Position numbers and translations under genes: made by a program. The notes under the pieces are model-generated. The model was not told the origin of the DNA and did no database searches. It saw nothing but the letters and a program-made list of their open reading frames with translations. From contig NZ_WOTD01000002.1 of assembly GCF_011516885.1 (NCBI RefSeq), forward strand, positions 1 through 64,000: a DNA stretch of 64,000 nucleotides, written 5' to 3'. Below are positions 27,616 through 36,243 of the stretch, one piece after another. Each line of letters starts with the position of its first letter. Positions within the stretch are counted from its first letter, which is position 1. Origin of the DNA: Acetobacter lambici (GTDB lineage Bacteria > Pseudomonadota > Alphaproteobacteria > Acetobacterales > Acetobacteraceae).

Positions 27616-28245
27616 ATGGCTCCACCAGTTGCCGGTCGCGCACGGCGCAAAAACCTGTCGCCACTGGCGCGGCAGGTCCTGCTTTACAGTCTGTTCCTGC
27701 TGCCTGCCGTGTTTGATCTGGTGGAAGGGTGGATGGGCTGGCTGGGACCAAAACCCTACCGGGAATGCCTGCATGACTTCGGGCGTTATGCGTTCCGGTT
27801 TTTGCTGATCTCCCTTCTGGTCACGCCATTGCGGCGGTTTGGAGGGATCAATCTTATTCTCTACCGCCGTCCGCTGGGTCTGCTGGCTTTTACCTACGCG
27901 GCCCTGCACATTACCCTCTACCTGACATGGGCGCGCGAGTTGGACCCGATCCGGATATGGGGAGATTTTATTACACGCCCGTTTCTGGTTTTCGGTCTGC
28001 TGGCTTTTGTTATTCTGTGCGTTCTGGCTGCCACGTCCACGCGCAAGTCCATCATGCGGCTTGGCAAGCGGTGGGCACCGCTGCACAAAACAGTTTACGT
28101 GGCCATGGTGCTGGCCTGCGTACATTACAGTCTTGCCTTCAAGGTCTGGCATGTTGAGCCATTTATCTACGCGGCCATAGCGGCTGTGGTGCTGGCTACG
28201 CGGCTTGTGCCCAAAACACAAAAAAACCGCCCGACACCGGGTTAG
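27616..28245 (+). CDS. msrQ: Heme-binding membrane subunit MsrQ (YedZ)
   Basis: The membrane electron donor to the periplasmic methionine sulfoxide reductase MsrP. 209 residues with about six membrane helices. Conserved segments are GRYAFRFLLISLLVTPLRR, YRRPLGLLAFTYAALH (heme-ligand His), RKSIMRLGKRWAPLHK and VHYSLAFKVW. ATG 27616 has AAAGGG about six bases upstream, better than ATG 27565. MsrP is normally encoded directly upstream, but no msrP is found here. The last codons overlap a terminator for the convergent sulP gene. Confidence 0.87.
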   Translation: MAPPVAGRARRKNLSPLARQVLLYSLFLLPAVFDLVEGWMGWLGPKPYRECLHDFGRYAFRFLLISLLVTPLRRFGGINLILYRRPLGLLAFTYAALHITLYLTWARELDPIRIWGDFITRPFLVFGLLAFVILCVLAATSTRKSIMRLGKRWAPLHKTVYVAMVLACVHYSLAFKVWHVEPFIYAAIAAVVLATRLVPKTQKNRPTPG

Positions 28246-28257
28246 GGTGCGGGCGGC
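28220..28257 (-). terminator. Rho-independent terminator of sulP, overlapping the msrQ 3' end
   Basis: On the minus strand, CCGCCCG-CACC pairs with GGTG-CGGGCGG and is followed by a run of seven T. The hairpin lies about 60 bases after the sulP stop and within the last codons of the convergent msrQ gene. Confidence 0.8.
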
Positions 28258-28316
28258 TGGTATTTGTTCCAGCAACGCGGATAGGAGGCTGGTCAGACGC
28301 GCGGCGGGTGCTGCGG

Positions 28317-29756
28317 TCAGGCCAGCAGGTTGGGGTGCCCCAGCGTTGCCAGCAGCTTGGCAGCACGCGCATCGGCATGGACAATGCGTACCGTTTTGCC
28401 GCGCCCCTCCAGCCGTGTTGCGGTTTTTTCCAGCGTGTCGGCGGCACTGATGTCCCATAGATGGGCATCGGCCAGATCGATCACCACATTTGTGGCGGTT
28501 CCCTGAAAATCCACGGCATCGGTCAGCACGCTGGTCGAGGCAAAAAAGAGTTGGCCATGCACACCATAGGTGCGGGTCATGCCATCGGGGCTGTCCTGTA
28601 TGCTCACCTGCACCAGCTTCATGACCTGAAACGAGAAGAACAGCCCGTTCAGCAGTACGCCACAGGCAACACCGGCCGCCAGATCATGCGTGAACACAAC
28701 CACCACAACGGTTGCCAGCATGACCGTGGAGGACAATTTGGGATGGCCCACCAACTCGCGCAGGGATGACCACGAAAAAGTGCTGATGGATACCATGATC
28801 ATAATGGCCACAAGGGCGGCAACAGGCACCTGCGCGACAAACCGGTGCATGGCCACCAGCAGCAGAAGCAGAAAAGCCCCCGCCGTAAAGGTGGACAGGC
28901 GGCCCCGCCCGCCATAACGCAGGTTGCCTACGGTCTGGCCGATCATTCCGCAACCGGCCATGCCCCCGAACAGGCCCACAAAAATGTTGGAAATGCCAAG
29001 CCCTGTACATTCCATACGTTTGCTGGAGTGGGTGTCGGTCAGTTCATCCACCACCGTTGCGGTCATGAGCGATTCCAACAAGCCGACCATGGCCATGGCA
29101 AAGGCGTAGGGCAGCACGATCTGGAATGTGGCCCATGTCATGGGGACATGCGGCATAGTCAGATGGGGCAGACCGGTGGGAAGGGCACCAAGGTCGGCCA
29201 CAACATGAATGGGCATGGGAACAACAAGGCTGATCCCGGTCAGCACCAGAATGCAGATAAGGGGGGAGGGAATGGCCGTGCTCAGCCGTGGTAGCAGGTA
29301 CACAATGGCCAGCCCAAGGGCGATCAGGGCGTAGGTGTGCCATGTTACATGCAACATCTGCGGGATCTGGGCGGAAAAGATAAGAATGGCCAGCGCGTTG
29401 ACAAAGCCTGTGGCCACCTCGCGCGAGACAAAGCGCATCATGCTTTGCAGCCGCAACAGCCCGAACAAGACCTGAAAAGCCCCCGCCAGCAGGGTGGCCA
29501 GCAGCAGGTATTGCAAACCATGCCCATGCACCAGATCCGCTGCAACCAGTGCAACAGACCCCGCCGCACCCGAGATCATGCCCGGCCTGCCCCCCGTTAT
29601 GGCAATGGCGATGCTGATCACAAACGAGGCAAAAAGCCCCACCTCCGGCGCGACCCCCGCCACGTACGAAAAAGCGATAACTTCGGGAATAAGGGCAAAG
29701 GTGCCGACCATGCCGGCCAGAACGTTACGGACGGGCTGTTCCGTCCATTCACGCAT
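28317..29756 (-). CDS. SulP-family anion transporter with STAS domain
   Basis: An inner-membrane SLC26/SulP transporter of about 479 residues. The N-terminal membrane domain has the family core ([14 protein letters not shown], then GLFASF) and [13 protein letters not shown] short STAS domain follows at the C-terminus (about 385-479, with [18 protein letters not shown]). Many bacterial SulP proteins carry sulfate, bicarbonate or dicarboxylates; the substrate is unknown here. I take the Met that begins [14 protein letters not shown]; another in-frame ATG lies at 29828, but the residues between look non-homologous. Transcribed divergently from lpxB. Confidence 0.85.
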   Translation of the reverse strand: MREWTEQPVRNVLAGMVGTFALIPEVIAFSYVAGVAPEVGLFASFVISIAIAITGGRPGMISGAAGSVALVAADLVHGHGLQYLLLATLLAGAFQVLFGLLRLQSMMRFVSREVATGFVNALAILIFSAQIPQMLHVTWHTYALIALGLAIVYLLPRLSTAIPSPLICILVLTGISLVVPMPIHVVADLGALPTGLPHLTMPHVPMTWATFQIVLPYAFAMAMVGLLESLMTATVVDELTDTHSSKRMECTGLGISNIFVGLFGGMAGCGMIGQTVGNLRYGGRGRLSTFTAGAFLLLLLVAMHRFVAQVPVAALVAIMIMVSISTFSWSSLRELVGHPKLSSTVMLATVVVVVFTHDLAAGVACGVLLNGLFFSFQVMKLVQVSIQDSPDGMTRTYGVHGQLFFASTSVLTDAVDFQGTATNVVIDLADAHLWDISAADTLEKTATRLEGRGKTVRIVHADARAAKLLATLGHPNLLA

Positions 29757-29938
29757 ATACTGCTGAACACTCACGAGGCAGAAAATATCCTGTATGCTAA
29801 GGGTTGGTGGTTCGGTGCCCACAGGCATAAACCGGACTTTTTATGTGCGGAAAGGTTTTTCTTTCCCTATCACGGCTTGCGCATCCTCTGTCTGACCGGA
29901 ATGGTGGCAGGCTCGGTTTGCGTTCTAGGTGCATGAAT

Positions 29939-31117
29939 ATGGTCGGTCTTTCCTCTTCCACACCTCTTGTATGGATACTGGCCGGAGAAGCGAGTGGAGA
30001 TGTGCTGGGCGCACGGCTGATTCACGCATTGCGTGCGCGCAACCCCCATATCCGCTTTGCCGGGGTGGGGGGTGCGCGTATGGCGGCGGAGGGGTTTGTC
30101 AGCCTTTTTCCCATGCGGGATCTGGCGGTCATGGGGCTGGTGGAAATTTTACCGCGCGTGCGCCAGCTTTCGCGCAGGCTCGATCAGGCGGTGGAGGATA
30201 TTACCACCCAAAAGCCAGATCTGGTCATTACCATAGACAGCCCCGGTTTTGCCCTGCGCCTGTTGCGGCGGATTGCGGGGCTGGGTATTTTGCGCATGCA
30301 TTACGTGGCCCCGCAGGTATGGGCATGGCGGCAGAAAAGGGTGCGCAAATTCCCCGGACTATGGGACGAACTGCTGTGCCTGCTGCCGTTTGAGGAAGAG
30401 TTTTTTGGCAGGCATGGGTTAAAAACCCGCTTTGTGGGCCACCCGGTCCTGCAATCTGGCGCGCAGGAGGGTAATGCCGCGCGGTTCAGGGCGCGGCACG
30501 GGCTGGCGGATAACGCGCGGGTGCTCGTGCTTATGCCCGGCAGCCGCCGCTCGGAAGTGCCACGCCTGCTGCCGGTGTTTGGGCAGATGCTGGCCCTGCT
30601 CCGTACTACTCTGCCCGATGTGGTGCCGGTAGTGCCCGTCTCCCCCGTGGTGGCGGCCACCGTGGAGCAGGCGGTGCGCAACTGGCCCGTCCACCCGATT
30701 GTGGTGACCGATGTGCAGGACAAGCACGATGCATTTGCCGCCGCCGGAGCAGCGCTGACCAAATCTGGCACATCCACGCTGGAACTGGCCCTTGCGGGTG
30801 TGCCCATGGCCGTGACCTACCGGGTTAACCCCCTGACCGCGTTTATGGTGCGCAGGCTGATCCGTGTGCCCCATGTGGCCATGGTCAACCTGCTGGCCGG
30901 GCGGGAGGTTGTGCCAGAATTGTTGCAGGAAAACTGCGCCCCGGACGTGCTGGCGCGTGAAGTGCGCAAGCTGTTTGAAGACCCGGCGGCGGCACAGGCC
31001 CAGAAGGCCGCCTTTGCCGCAATCCTGCACGGGCTGGAAGGACCGGGGGGTGCTTTGCCAGCGGATGCCGCAGCATCCGCCGTGCTGGACCTGCTGGCAG
31101 CAAAGGGGCGGGTATAA
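29939..31117 (+). CDS. lpxB: Lipid-A-disaccharide synthase
   Basis: A GT19 glycosyltransferase that joins UDP-2,3-diacylglucosamine and lipid X to make the lipid A disaccharide on the cytoplasmic face of the inner membrane. About 392 residues. Motifs: AGEASGD near the N-terminus, TIDSPGFALRL, HYVAPQVWAWR, LMPGSRRSEV, and the donor site KSGTSTLELAL. ATG 29939 has AGG nine bases upstream; ATG 29933 is also possible. It is separated from the usual lpxD-fabZ-lpxA cluster. Confidence 0.93.
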   Translation: MVGLSSSTPLVWILAGEASGDVLGARLIHALRARNPHIRFAGVGGARMAAEGFVSLFPMRDLAVMGLVEILPRVRQLSRRLDQAVEDITTQKPDLVITIDSPGFALRLLRRIAGLGILRMHYVAPQVWAWRQKRVRKFPGLWDELLCLLPFEEEFFGRHGLKTRFVGHPVLQSGAQEGNAARFRARHGLADNARVLVLMPGSRRSEVPRLLPVFGQMLALLRTTLPDVVPVVPVSPVVAATVEQAVRNWPVHPIVVTDVQDKHDAFAAAGAALTKSGTSTLELALAGVPMAVTYRVNPLTAFMVRRLIRVPHVAMVNLLAGREVVPELLQENCAPDVLAREVRKLFEDPAAAQAQKAAFAAILHGLEGPGGALPADAAASAVLDLLAAKGRV

Positions 31118-31126
31118 CTTCCCCCT

Positions 31127-31558
31127 TCAGGCGTGGGTGTGGCCGTGCGTGTGGTAAAGTTCGGCGGGGTCAATTTCGGGCTTGGTCAGTTCCACCAGCC
31201 CGGTGGGGGTGAAGGCGCGGTAAAAGCAGCTTCTGCGGCCCGTGTGGCAGGCAACGCCAATCTGGTTGACCAGAAGCAGAACGGCGTCTGCATCACAGTC
31301 CAGCCGGGCTTCGTGCAGATGCTGGACCTGACCGGAGGTTTCCCCCTTGCGCCACAGCTTTTTGCGGCTGCGTGAATAGTAACAGACCTGCCCGGTGAGC
31401 AGTGTCTCACGCAGGGCTTCGGCGGTCATCCATGCAATCATCAGCACTTCGCCCGTGTCATGCTGCTGGGCGATGGCGGCAATCAGGCCGGATGCATCGT
31501 ATTTGACCGTGTTCAGCATGGCATCAAGCATTGTGGCGTCGGGGGCGGTGTAGGTCAT
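31127..31558 (-). CDS. hisI: Phosphoribosyl-AMP cyclohydrolase
   Basis: Opens the adenine ring of PR-AMP in histidine biosynthesis. 143 residues. Zinc/magnesium ligands are visible in LDCDADAVLL and VACHTGRRSCFYR, and SRSRKKLWRKGETSG is the signature active-site stretch. A His-rich C-terminus (YHTHGHTHA) is unusual but harmless. It is a stand-alone HisI rather than the HisIE fusion. The ATG overlaps the ygfZ stop (ATGA), so it is translated after ygfZ. Confidence 0.93.
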   Translation of the reverse strand: MTYTAPDATMLDAMLNTVKYDASGLIAAIAQQHDTGEVLMIAWMTAEALRETLLTGQVCYYSRSRKKLWRKGETSGQVQHLHEARLDCDADAVLLLVNQIGVACHTGRRSCFYRAFTPTGLVELTKPEIDPAELYHTHGHTHA

Positions 31559-32436
31559 GGGGTGTCCGGTGTGGTGGCGGAGGGTTCTGGGGGTGTGCCA
31601 AGGGCAGGTAGCAGCCACGCGGGGGGGCGGGCAACCACGTTATGGTCAAGGCAGGTCAGGGGTTTGTCGGCCATGTCGACCTTAAGCAGTGCCAGCCCGA
31701 CATGATCGCGCGAGGAACGCAGGGTGCCGACCTCCTGCCCGTTGTGCAGGATTGGCGTGCCGGGTGCGGGCAGGGGGGCTGTGGCGGCAACGGGTACCAT
31801 GCGGCGTTTGAGCAGGGTGCGGTAATGCATGCGGGCCGTGATCTCCTGCCCCATGTAGCACCCTTTTTTCCATGCAATGCCGCCCAGCAGGTCCATGTTG
31901 GCCTCTGCCGCCAGTGTGCGGCCGGGTTCGCAGTCCTGCACGCCATCGGGCAGGCCAAGGGCCAGACGGTGCAGGTCGTAGTCCAGTTGTGTGGCGGTCT
32001 GTTCCGTGCTGGCGGGCGGGTCTATCAGCCGCCAGCCCGCATTGGGCAGTCTGGGGTCTGCAACACTGATTGCGTTTTCCAGCAGGGCGGCGTCGGGTCT
32101 GTTGCCCCATGCGGCATAAACGGGGAGCGCGGTCAGTTCCATCTGCACATCCGAGCGGAGGCGGAAGCGCATTAACTGGGTGCGCAGGGCCTCGGCCTGT
32201 TCGCTGGCGCAGTCCAGCAGCAGGCAGGTATCGTCCGGGTCTGGAATGGCAAAAAAATCAGCCTGCCAGCGGCCTTGTGGGGTCAGGCACGCAGCCCATG
32301 CCGCCTGAGCGGGTTGCAGGGCCGCAATATCCGCTGTGACCAGCCCCTGCAAAAACCGCACACGGTCCACGCCGGAGAGTTTGATAACGCAGCGGCCCTC
32401 AAGCCGGGTGATATGGGATGAGGCTGGCAATGGCAT
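31555..32436 (-). CDS. ygfZ: Folate-binding Fe-S cluster repair protein YgfZ
   Basis: A tetrahydrofolate-binding protein related to aminomethyltransferase GcvT that supports Fe-S enzymes such as MiaB. 293 residues. The family hallmark KGCYMGQE (KxGCYxGQE) is present near residue 192, and FLQGLVTADI is near the N-terminus. Homologues include mitochondrial IBA57. It shares a four-base overlap with hisI downstream. Confidence 0.9.
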   Translation of the reverse strand: MPLPASSHITRLEGRCVIKLSGVDRVRFLQGLVTADIAALQPAQAAWAACLTPQGRWQADFFAIPDPDDTCLLLDCASEQAEALRTQLMRFRLRSDVQMELTALPVYAAWGNRPDAALLENAISVADPRLPNAGWRLIDPPASTEQTATQLDYDLHRLALGLPDGVQDCEPGRTLAAEANMDLLGGIAWKKGCYMGQEITARMHYRTLLKRRMVPVAATAPLPAPGTPILHNGQEVGTLRSSRDHVGLALLKVDMADKPLTCLDHNVVARPPAWLLPALGTPPEPSATTPDTP

Positions 32437-32517
32437 GGTATGTTCTTCCCTACTGCAAGGACAGGCCTGTGGGACAACCCTAGACCGGGCGATGCTCTGG
32501 TGCCAGAGGCAGCACGT

Positions 32518-33432
32518 TCACGTCTGGGTCTGGCGCAGGAGTGCTAGAGCAGCACTGGCCACCCGCTCAACACTTAACCCGGCAATGGGGGCATGCCCCT
32601 CCGGCCCCGGCGCTTCCACCCAATGCGTTACAGCGCCCGTTGGTGCGTATTCCGATGCGCGTGAGGGGCCAAACAGCCCCAGCGTGGGTGTGCCCGCCGC
32701 TGCCGCCAGATGCATTAGTCCAGAATCGTTGCCGATATAGAGTGCACAACGGCCCAGCATGGCGGCGGTTTCGGTCAGGGCAAAGCGTCCCCCCGCATTT
32801 ATGGCGTTGGGCAGGGCGTTCAATACGGGGCGGGCCAGTTCCGCCTCCTGCGTGCCGGGGCCATAAAAAATGGCGGGGCGGGCATGGGGGTAGGTGGCCG
32901 CAAGCTGCTGCCACAGGGGCAGGTAATTGGCCGTGGGCCAGATTTTGCCAACCCAGTTGGCGGTGGGGCCAAGGGCAATAATCGGAGCAGTAGGGGAGGA
33001 GGGGGGGATCATGTCCGCCGCTGCCTGCCTGTCCGCCTCGTTCAGCCAGACCGTGGGGTGTGGTGCAGGGGAGAGGCCGAGCAGGCTACCCAGATGGCCA
33101 ACCCGTCTGCCGGGTCTGCGCCCACCCCGCATAACCAGCCGCCGCCCCGAGCGCAGGGCAAAACTTATGACCGAACCACGCAGGTCTACGGTCATGTCCC
33201 ATTTTGTGGGGGCGCAGGCCTTCCACAGGTCCAGCCAGTGCATGTCGTAGCGGCGTTTGCGCATGACCAGCACCCGCTCGAGTCCGGGCATGTGGCTGAA
33301 CAGTCCTGCGGCTACAGGCCCGCAGGCAACGGTTATGCGCGCATTGGGCCATTGCCGGATGAGCGTGTTGAGAATGCCGGTGGAAATTACCGCATCCCCA
33401 AGGCGGGTTGCCGTAATAAAAAGAATGCGCAT
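32518..33432 (-). CDS. Glycosyltransferase family 9 (LPS heptosyltransferase-like)
   Basis: 304 residues of GT-B fold. The N-terminal ITATRLGDAVISTGIL and the C-terminal YIGNDSGLMHLAAAAGTPTLGLFGP are characteristic of ADP-heptose:LPS heptosyltransferases (WaaC/WaaF/RfaF group). It would act at the cytoplasmic face, adding sugars to the LPS core. Which acceptor is used cannot be decided, and no other core genes are adjacent. 81 bases separate it from ygfZ on the same strand. Confidence 0.85.
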   Translation of the reverse strand: MRILFITATRLGDAVISTGILNTLIRQWPNARITVACGPVAAGLFSHMPGLERVLVMRKRRYDMHWLDLWKACAPTKWDMTVDLRGSVISFALRSGRRLVMRGGRRPGRRVGHLGSLLGLSPAPHPTVWLNEADRQAAADMIPPSSPTAPIIALGPTANWVGKIWPTANYLPLWQQLAATYPHARPAIFYGPGTQEAELARPVLNALPNAINAGGRFALTETAAMLGRCALYIGNDSGLMHLAAAAGTPTLGLFGPSRASEYAPTGAVTHWVEAPGPEGHAPIAGLSVERVASAALALLRQTQT

Positions 33433-33598
33433 GCGATCAGGCTATACTGTCTCTTCGTGTCTTTTCCAAGTTGAGCGGATATGGACATTTACACAGCGTA
33501 TGCCAGAAGATGGACCGTTGCTGTGCAATGGGGTCTGCTCGGGTGGAGCAGGCCAGCCAGCTTTGGTCCGCTGTCTGGACAATAAGGGTATTTTGGCA

Positions 33599-33988
33599 AT
33601 GTTGCAGAAAGGTTTTTTGCTGGCGTCCATCGGGGGGCTGGTTGCTATGGTTGCGTGTGCTCCCGCCCATGCGGCGGAGCGGGTCTGGGTGCCGTCCGCC
33701 TGTGGCGCGGAACCGGATGCGCCAGTGGTTGATGTATCCACCGTGGAAAAATACAATGCCAGCGTGGATAAGGTGAGCGCTTACGAAAAAGCAGCCCGCA
33801 CCTACAATGCCTGTGTTTCCAAGACCGCAGTGAAGGAAGAAACCGCGATCAGCAACGATGCGCGGGACAAAATTGCCTATATCCACGATGGCAGCACCAC
33901 CGTGCAGCAGCGCATAGGGGCGAACTTTACCCAACTGACAACCGCACTCAAAGCTGGGGGTGCGAAGCTGCAAAAAGCTGCCCATTAA
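33599..33988 (+). CDS. Small secreted protein of unknown function
   Basis: 129 residues from ATG 33599, with AAGGG about ten bases upstream. A clear signal peptide (Lys4, hydrophobic GLVAMVACAPAHA) would be cleaved before AERVWVP. The mature part has two Cys (in SACGAEP and YNACVSK) that could form a disulfide, several Tyr-containing alpha-helical repeats and an abundance of Ala/Lys. It resembles no family I can name. It is transcribed divergently from the glycosyltransferase gene and sits about 160 bases before the YfgM-like gene. Confidence 0.7.
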   Translation: MLQKGFLLASIGGLVAMVACAPAHAAERVWVPSACGAEPDAPVVDVSTVEKYNASVDKVSAYEKAARTYNACVSKTAVKEETAISNDARDKIAYIHDGSTTVQQRIGANFTQLTTALKAGGAKLQKAAH

Positions 33989-34145
33989 GGCATTTTTGCA
34001 TAATTTGATGTGCGCCTGTTGGCCCCGAACACGGTATAACGGGCGTACAACAGACACGCTGCGCCTTGTGTCATGCGTCCGGCTGGGGCAGATATGCCAT
34101 AATACGGATAGGCATGCATTGGCAGGAACAGGAACGGGCCGGATC

Positions 34146-34841
34146 GTGGCAGAGGATATTTACCGGGAAGTTGACGAAGAGCTGAAGGCTGAACGCATGC
34201 GTATGCTCGCCCGGCGTTATGCTGGTGTGGCGGTCGCTGTCGTTGTGGTCGTTGTTGCGGGGGCGGGCCTGTGGTCATGGCAGCTTGCGCGGCACAAGGC
34301 TCTGGATCAGGTAGCAACAGGCGCGTATCTGGCCGCCTTGCGCCAGACCGATCACCTGCCCGATCAGGTGGGCAGCAGCCCAGTTGCCCTTGCAGGCAAA
34401 GCGCAGAGCGGTCTGGACGCGCTGCAAAAGCTGGCGACATCGGGCGATCAGGGTGTGGCCACGCTGGCCCGGATGCAGGAAGCCGCAGTGCAGGCCGCCC
34501 GTGGCGATGCCGCAGCCGCACTGGCCGCATGGGGTGCCGTGCAGGACAACCCGGATGCGGACCCCGCCCTGCGCAGCATTGCAACCCTGTTGTGGTGCCA
34601 GCACCAGCTTGATACGGGGGATATTCCTACCCTGCGTTCACGTCTTTCCCTGCTGACCGGGCAGGGCAAGGCATGGAACGGTCTTGCCGTGGAGGCACTG
34701 GCTGTTCTGGATGTGCGTGAGGGGCATAAGGACGATGCCCGCAAAAAACTGTCGGCCCTTGTAGACTCGGCCGAAACACCCGCAGGTGTACGCAACCGGG
34801 CGCAGGATATGATGCAGGCCCTTGATCCGTCAGCAGGATAA
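34146..34841 (+). CDS. Single-pass membrane TPR-like protein (YfgM/TPR_21 family)
   Basis: 231 residues from GTG 34146, chosen because the translation before it lacks homology. The N-terminal motif EDIYREVDEELKAERM is followed by one membrane helix (about residues 23-45, AVAVVVVVVAGAG) and a periplasmic helical repeat domain. This matches the YfgM family found immediately upstream of bamB and der in many proteobacteria. YfgM interacts with the Sec translocon and periplasmic chaperones. It is co-directional with bamB, only four bases upstream. Confidence 0.82.
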   Translation: MAEDIYREVDEELKAERMRMLARRYAGVAVAVVVVVVAGAGLWSWQLARHKALDQVATGAYLAALRQTDHLPDQVGSSPVALAGKAQSGLDALQKLATSGDQGVATLARMQEAAVQAARGDAAAALAAWGAVQDNPDADPALRSIATLLWCQHQLDTGDIPTLRSRLSLLTGQGKAWNGLAVEALAVLDVREGHKDDARKKLSALVDSAETPAGVRNRAQDMMQALDPSAG

Positions 34842-34845
34842 AACC

Positions 34846-36243
34846 ATGAGCAGCAAGACATATATTGGCGCCGCCGCCCGGTCTGGCCTGACCCGCAGGA
34901 GCCTGCTGGCAGGTGCGGCTCTGGCTCCCACACTGGCCGCTTGTGCTGATGACGACGACGATAAAAAACCCCTTCTGGCCGGGCACCGTACGGATGTGCT
35001 GTCTTCTGGCGCGGGGCTGATGGTGGATAAGGAAGACCACACCGCCATTGCACTGCCCGCTCCGATCTCGGTTTCCGAATGGCCGATTAATGGCCGTGTG
35101 CCCGCGCATACGGGCAGCAACTATGCGTGGGGTGGGCTGCACCGGCGCTGGCAGCACAATATCGGGGCTGGTATTTCCCAGCCGGACCTTATGGCATGGG
35201 CGGCCCTTGGCTCGCTCGGACGGGGCATGCTGTCCTGCGTGCCGGTTGTCCATAACGGGCGGCTGTTTGTTATGGATGCGCAGGGCGTTATCCGTGCCTT
35301 TACATGGCCTGCCATGCGGCATGTGTGGACCTTTAACCCACGGCCCAAGCAGTCCCGTTCCAGCAATACCGGCGGCGGGATCGGGGTTGATGGGGATGTG
35401 CTGTATATTGTGGACGGCATTTCGCAGGCTGTTGCCGTTTATGCCGCCACGGGCAAGGTCAAATGGCGGACAGATGTTGGCACCCCCGGCCGCTCCGCCC
35501 CGACCATTGCCGAAGGGCGGGTCTATTTTGGTACCATTGATGAGCGGTTCTTCGCACTGGATGCGGCAACAGGCCACCAGATATGGACGTACGCCGCAAC
35601 CGCGGCCGAGACCACGGTGTTTGGTCAGGCGGCCCCCGCCTACGCCAATGGCGTTGTGGTGGCCGGTTTTGGCGGGGGCGACCTGATTGCCTTCCGTGCG
35701 GAAAGTGGTGAGGTGGTGTGGAGCGAAATGCTCGGCAATGTTGGCTCGCAGGCCAGCACGCTCAACCTCAACTGTGTGCGCGGCCTGCCGGTTATTGTGG
35801 GCAGCGTTGTCTATGCGATCAGCATGGCGCAGGTGCTTGCCGCGGTGGATATCCGCACAGGCCGCCGTGTGTGGGAACGCTCCGTTGCCAGCCAGAACAG
35901 TATTCTGTGCGTGGGGGACTGGCTGTACGTTGTTTCCCTCGACCAGCAGATCGCCTGTATCGACCGCCTTTCAGGCCATGTCCGCTGGATCACCCAGCTC
36001 CGCCGCTTCCGCAAGATCAAGGAAAGCAAGGACATTATCACATGGTTTGGCCCCATTATGGCGGGCGGCCAGCTTGTGTGCCTGAGTACCCTGCCAGAAA
36101 ACGGCATGATCCGTATTAACCCGCTGACTGGCGCAATTATCTCTATTGATGCAATGGAGACCACGTCCTTCGTGCCTCCTATTGTTGTGGACAACCAGAT
36201 GCTTATCGTAACAAATGACGGAAACCTGATCTCCTATGGTTGA
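34846..36243 (+). CDS. bamB: Outer-membrane assembly lipoprotein BamB (PQQ-like propeller)
   Basis: A WD/PQQ-like eight-blade beta-propeller lipoprotein of the BAM complex. 465 residues. The signal sequence TRRSLLAGAAL...TLAAC contains a lipobox with Cys near residue 33 and a Tat-like RR, followed by an Asp-rich DDDDD stretch. Repeats of the form V.W(R/K)...G...G.V (for example TGKVKWRTDVGTPGRSAP and TGHQIWTY) run through the protein. The position between a YfgM-like gene and der confirms the assignment. AGGA precedes ATG 34846. The 3' end overlaps der by eight bases. Confidence 0.9.
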   Translation: MSSKTYIGAAARSGLTRRSLLAGAALAPTLAACADDDDDKKPLLAGHRTDVLSSGAGLMVDKEDHTAIALPAPISVSEWPINGRVPAHTGSNYAWGGLHRRWQHNIGAGISQPDLMAWAALGSLGRGMLSCVPVVHNGRLFVMDAQGVIRAFTWPAMRHVWTFNPRPKQSRSSNTGGGIGVDGDVLYIVDGISQAVAVYAATGKVKWRTDVGTPGRSAPTIAEGRVYFGTIDERFFALDAATGHQIWTYAATAAETTVFGQAAPAYANGVVVAGFGGGDLIAFRAESGEVVWSEMLGNVGSQASTLNLNCVRGLPVIVGSVVYAISMAQVLAAVDIRTGRRVWERSVASQNSILCVGDWLYVVSLDQQIACIDRLSGHVRWITQLRRFRKIKESKDIITWFGPIMAGGQLVCLSTLPENGMIRINPLTGAIISIDAMETTSFVPPIVVDNQMLIVTNDGNLISYG

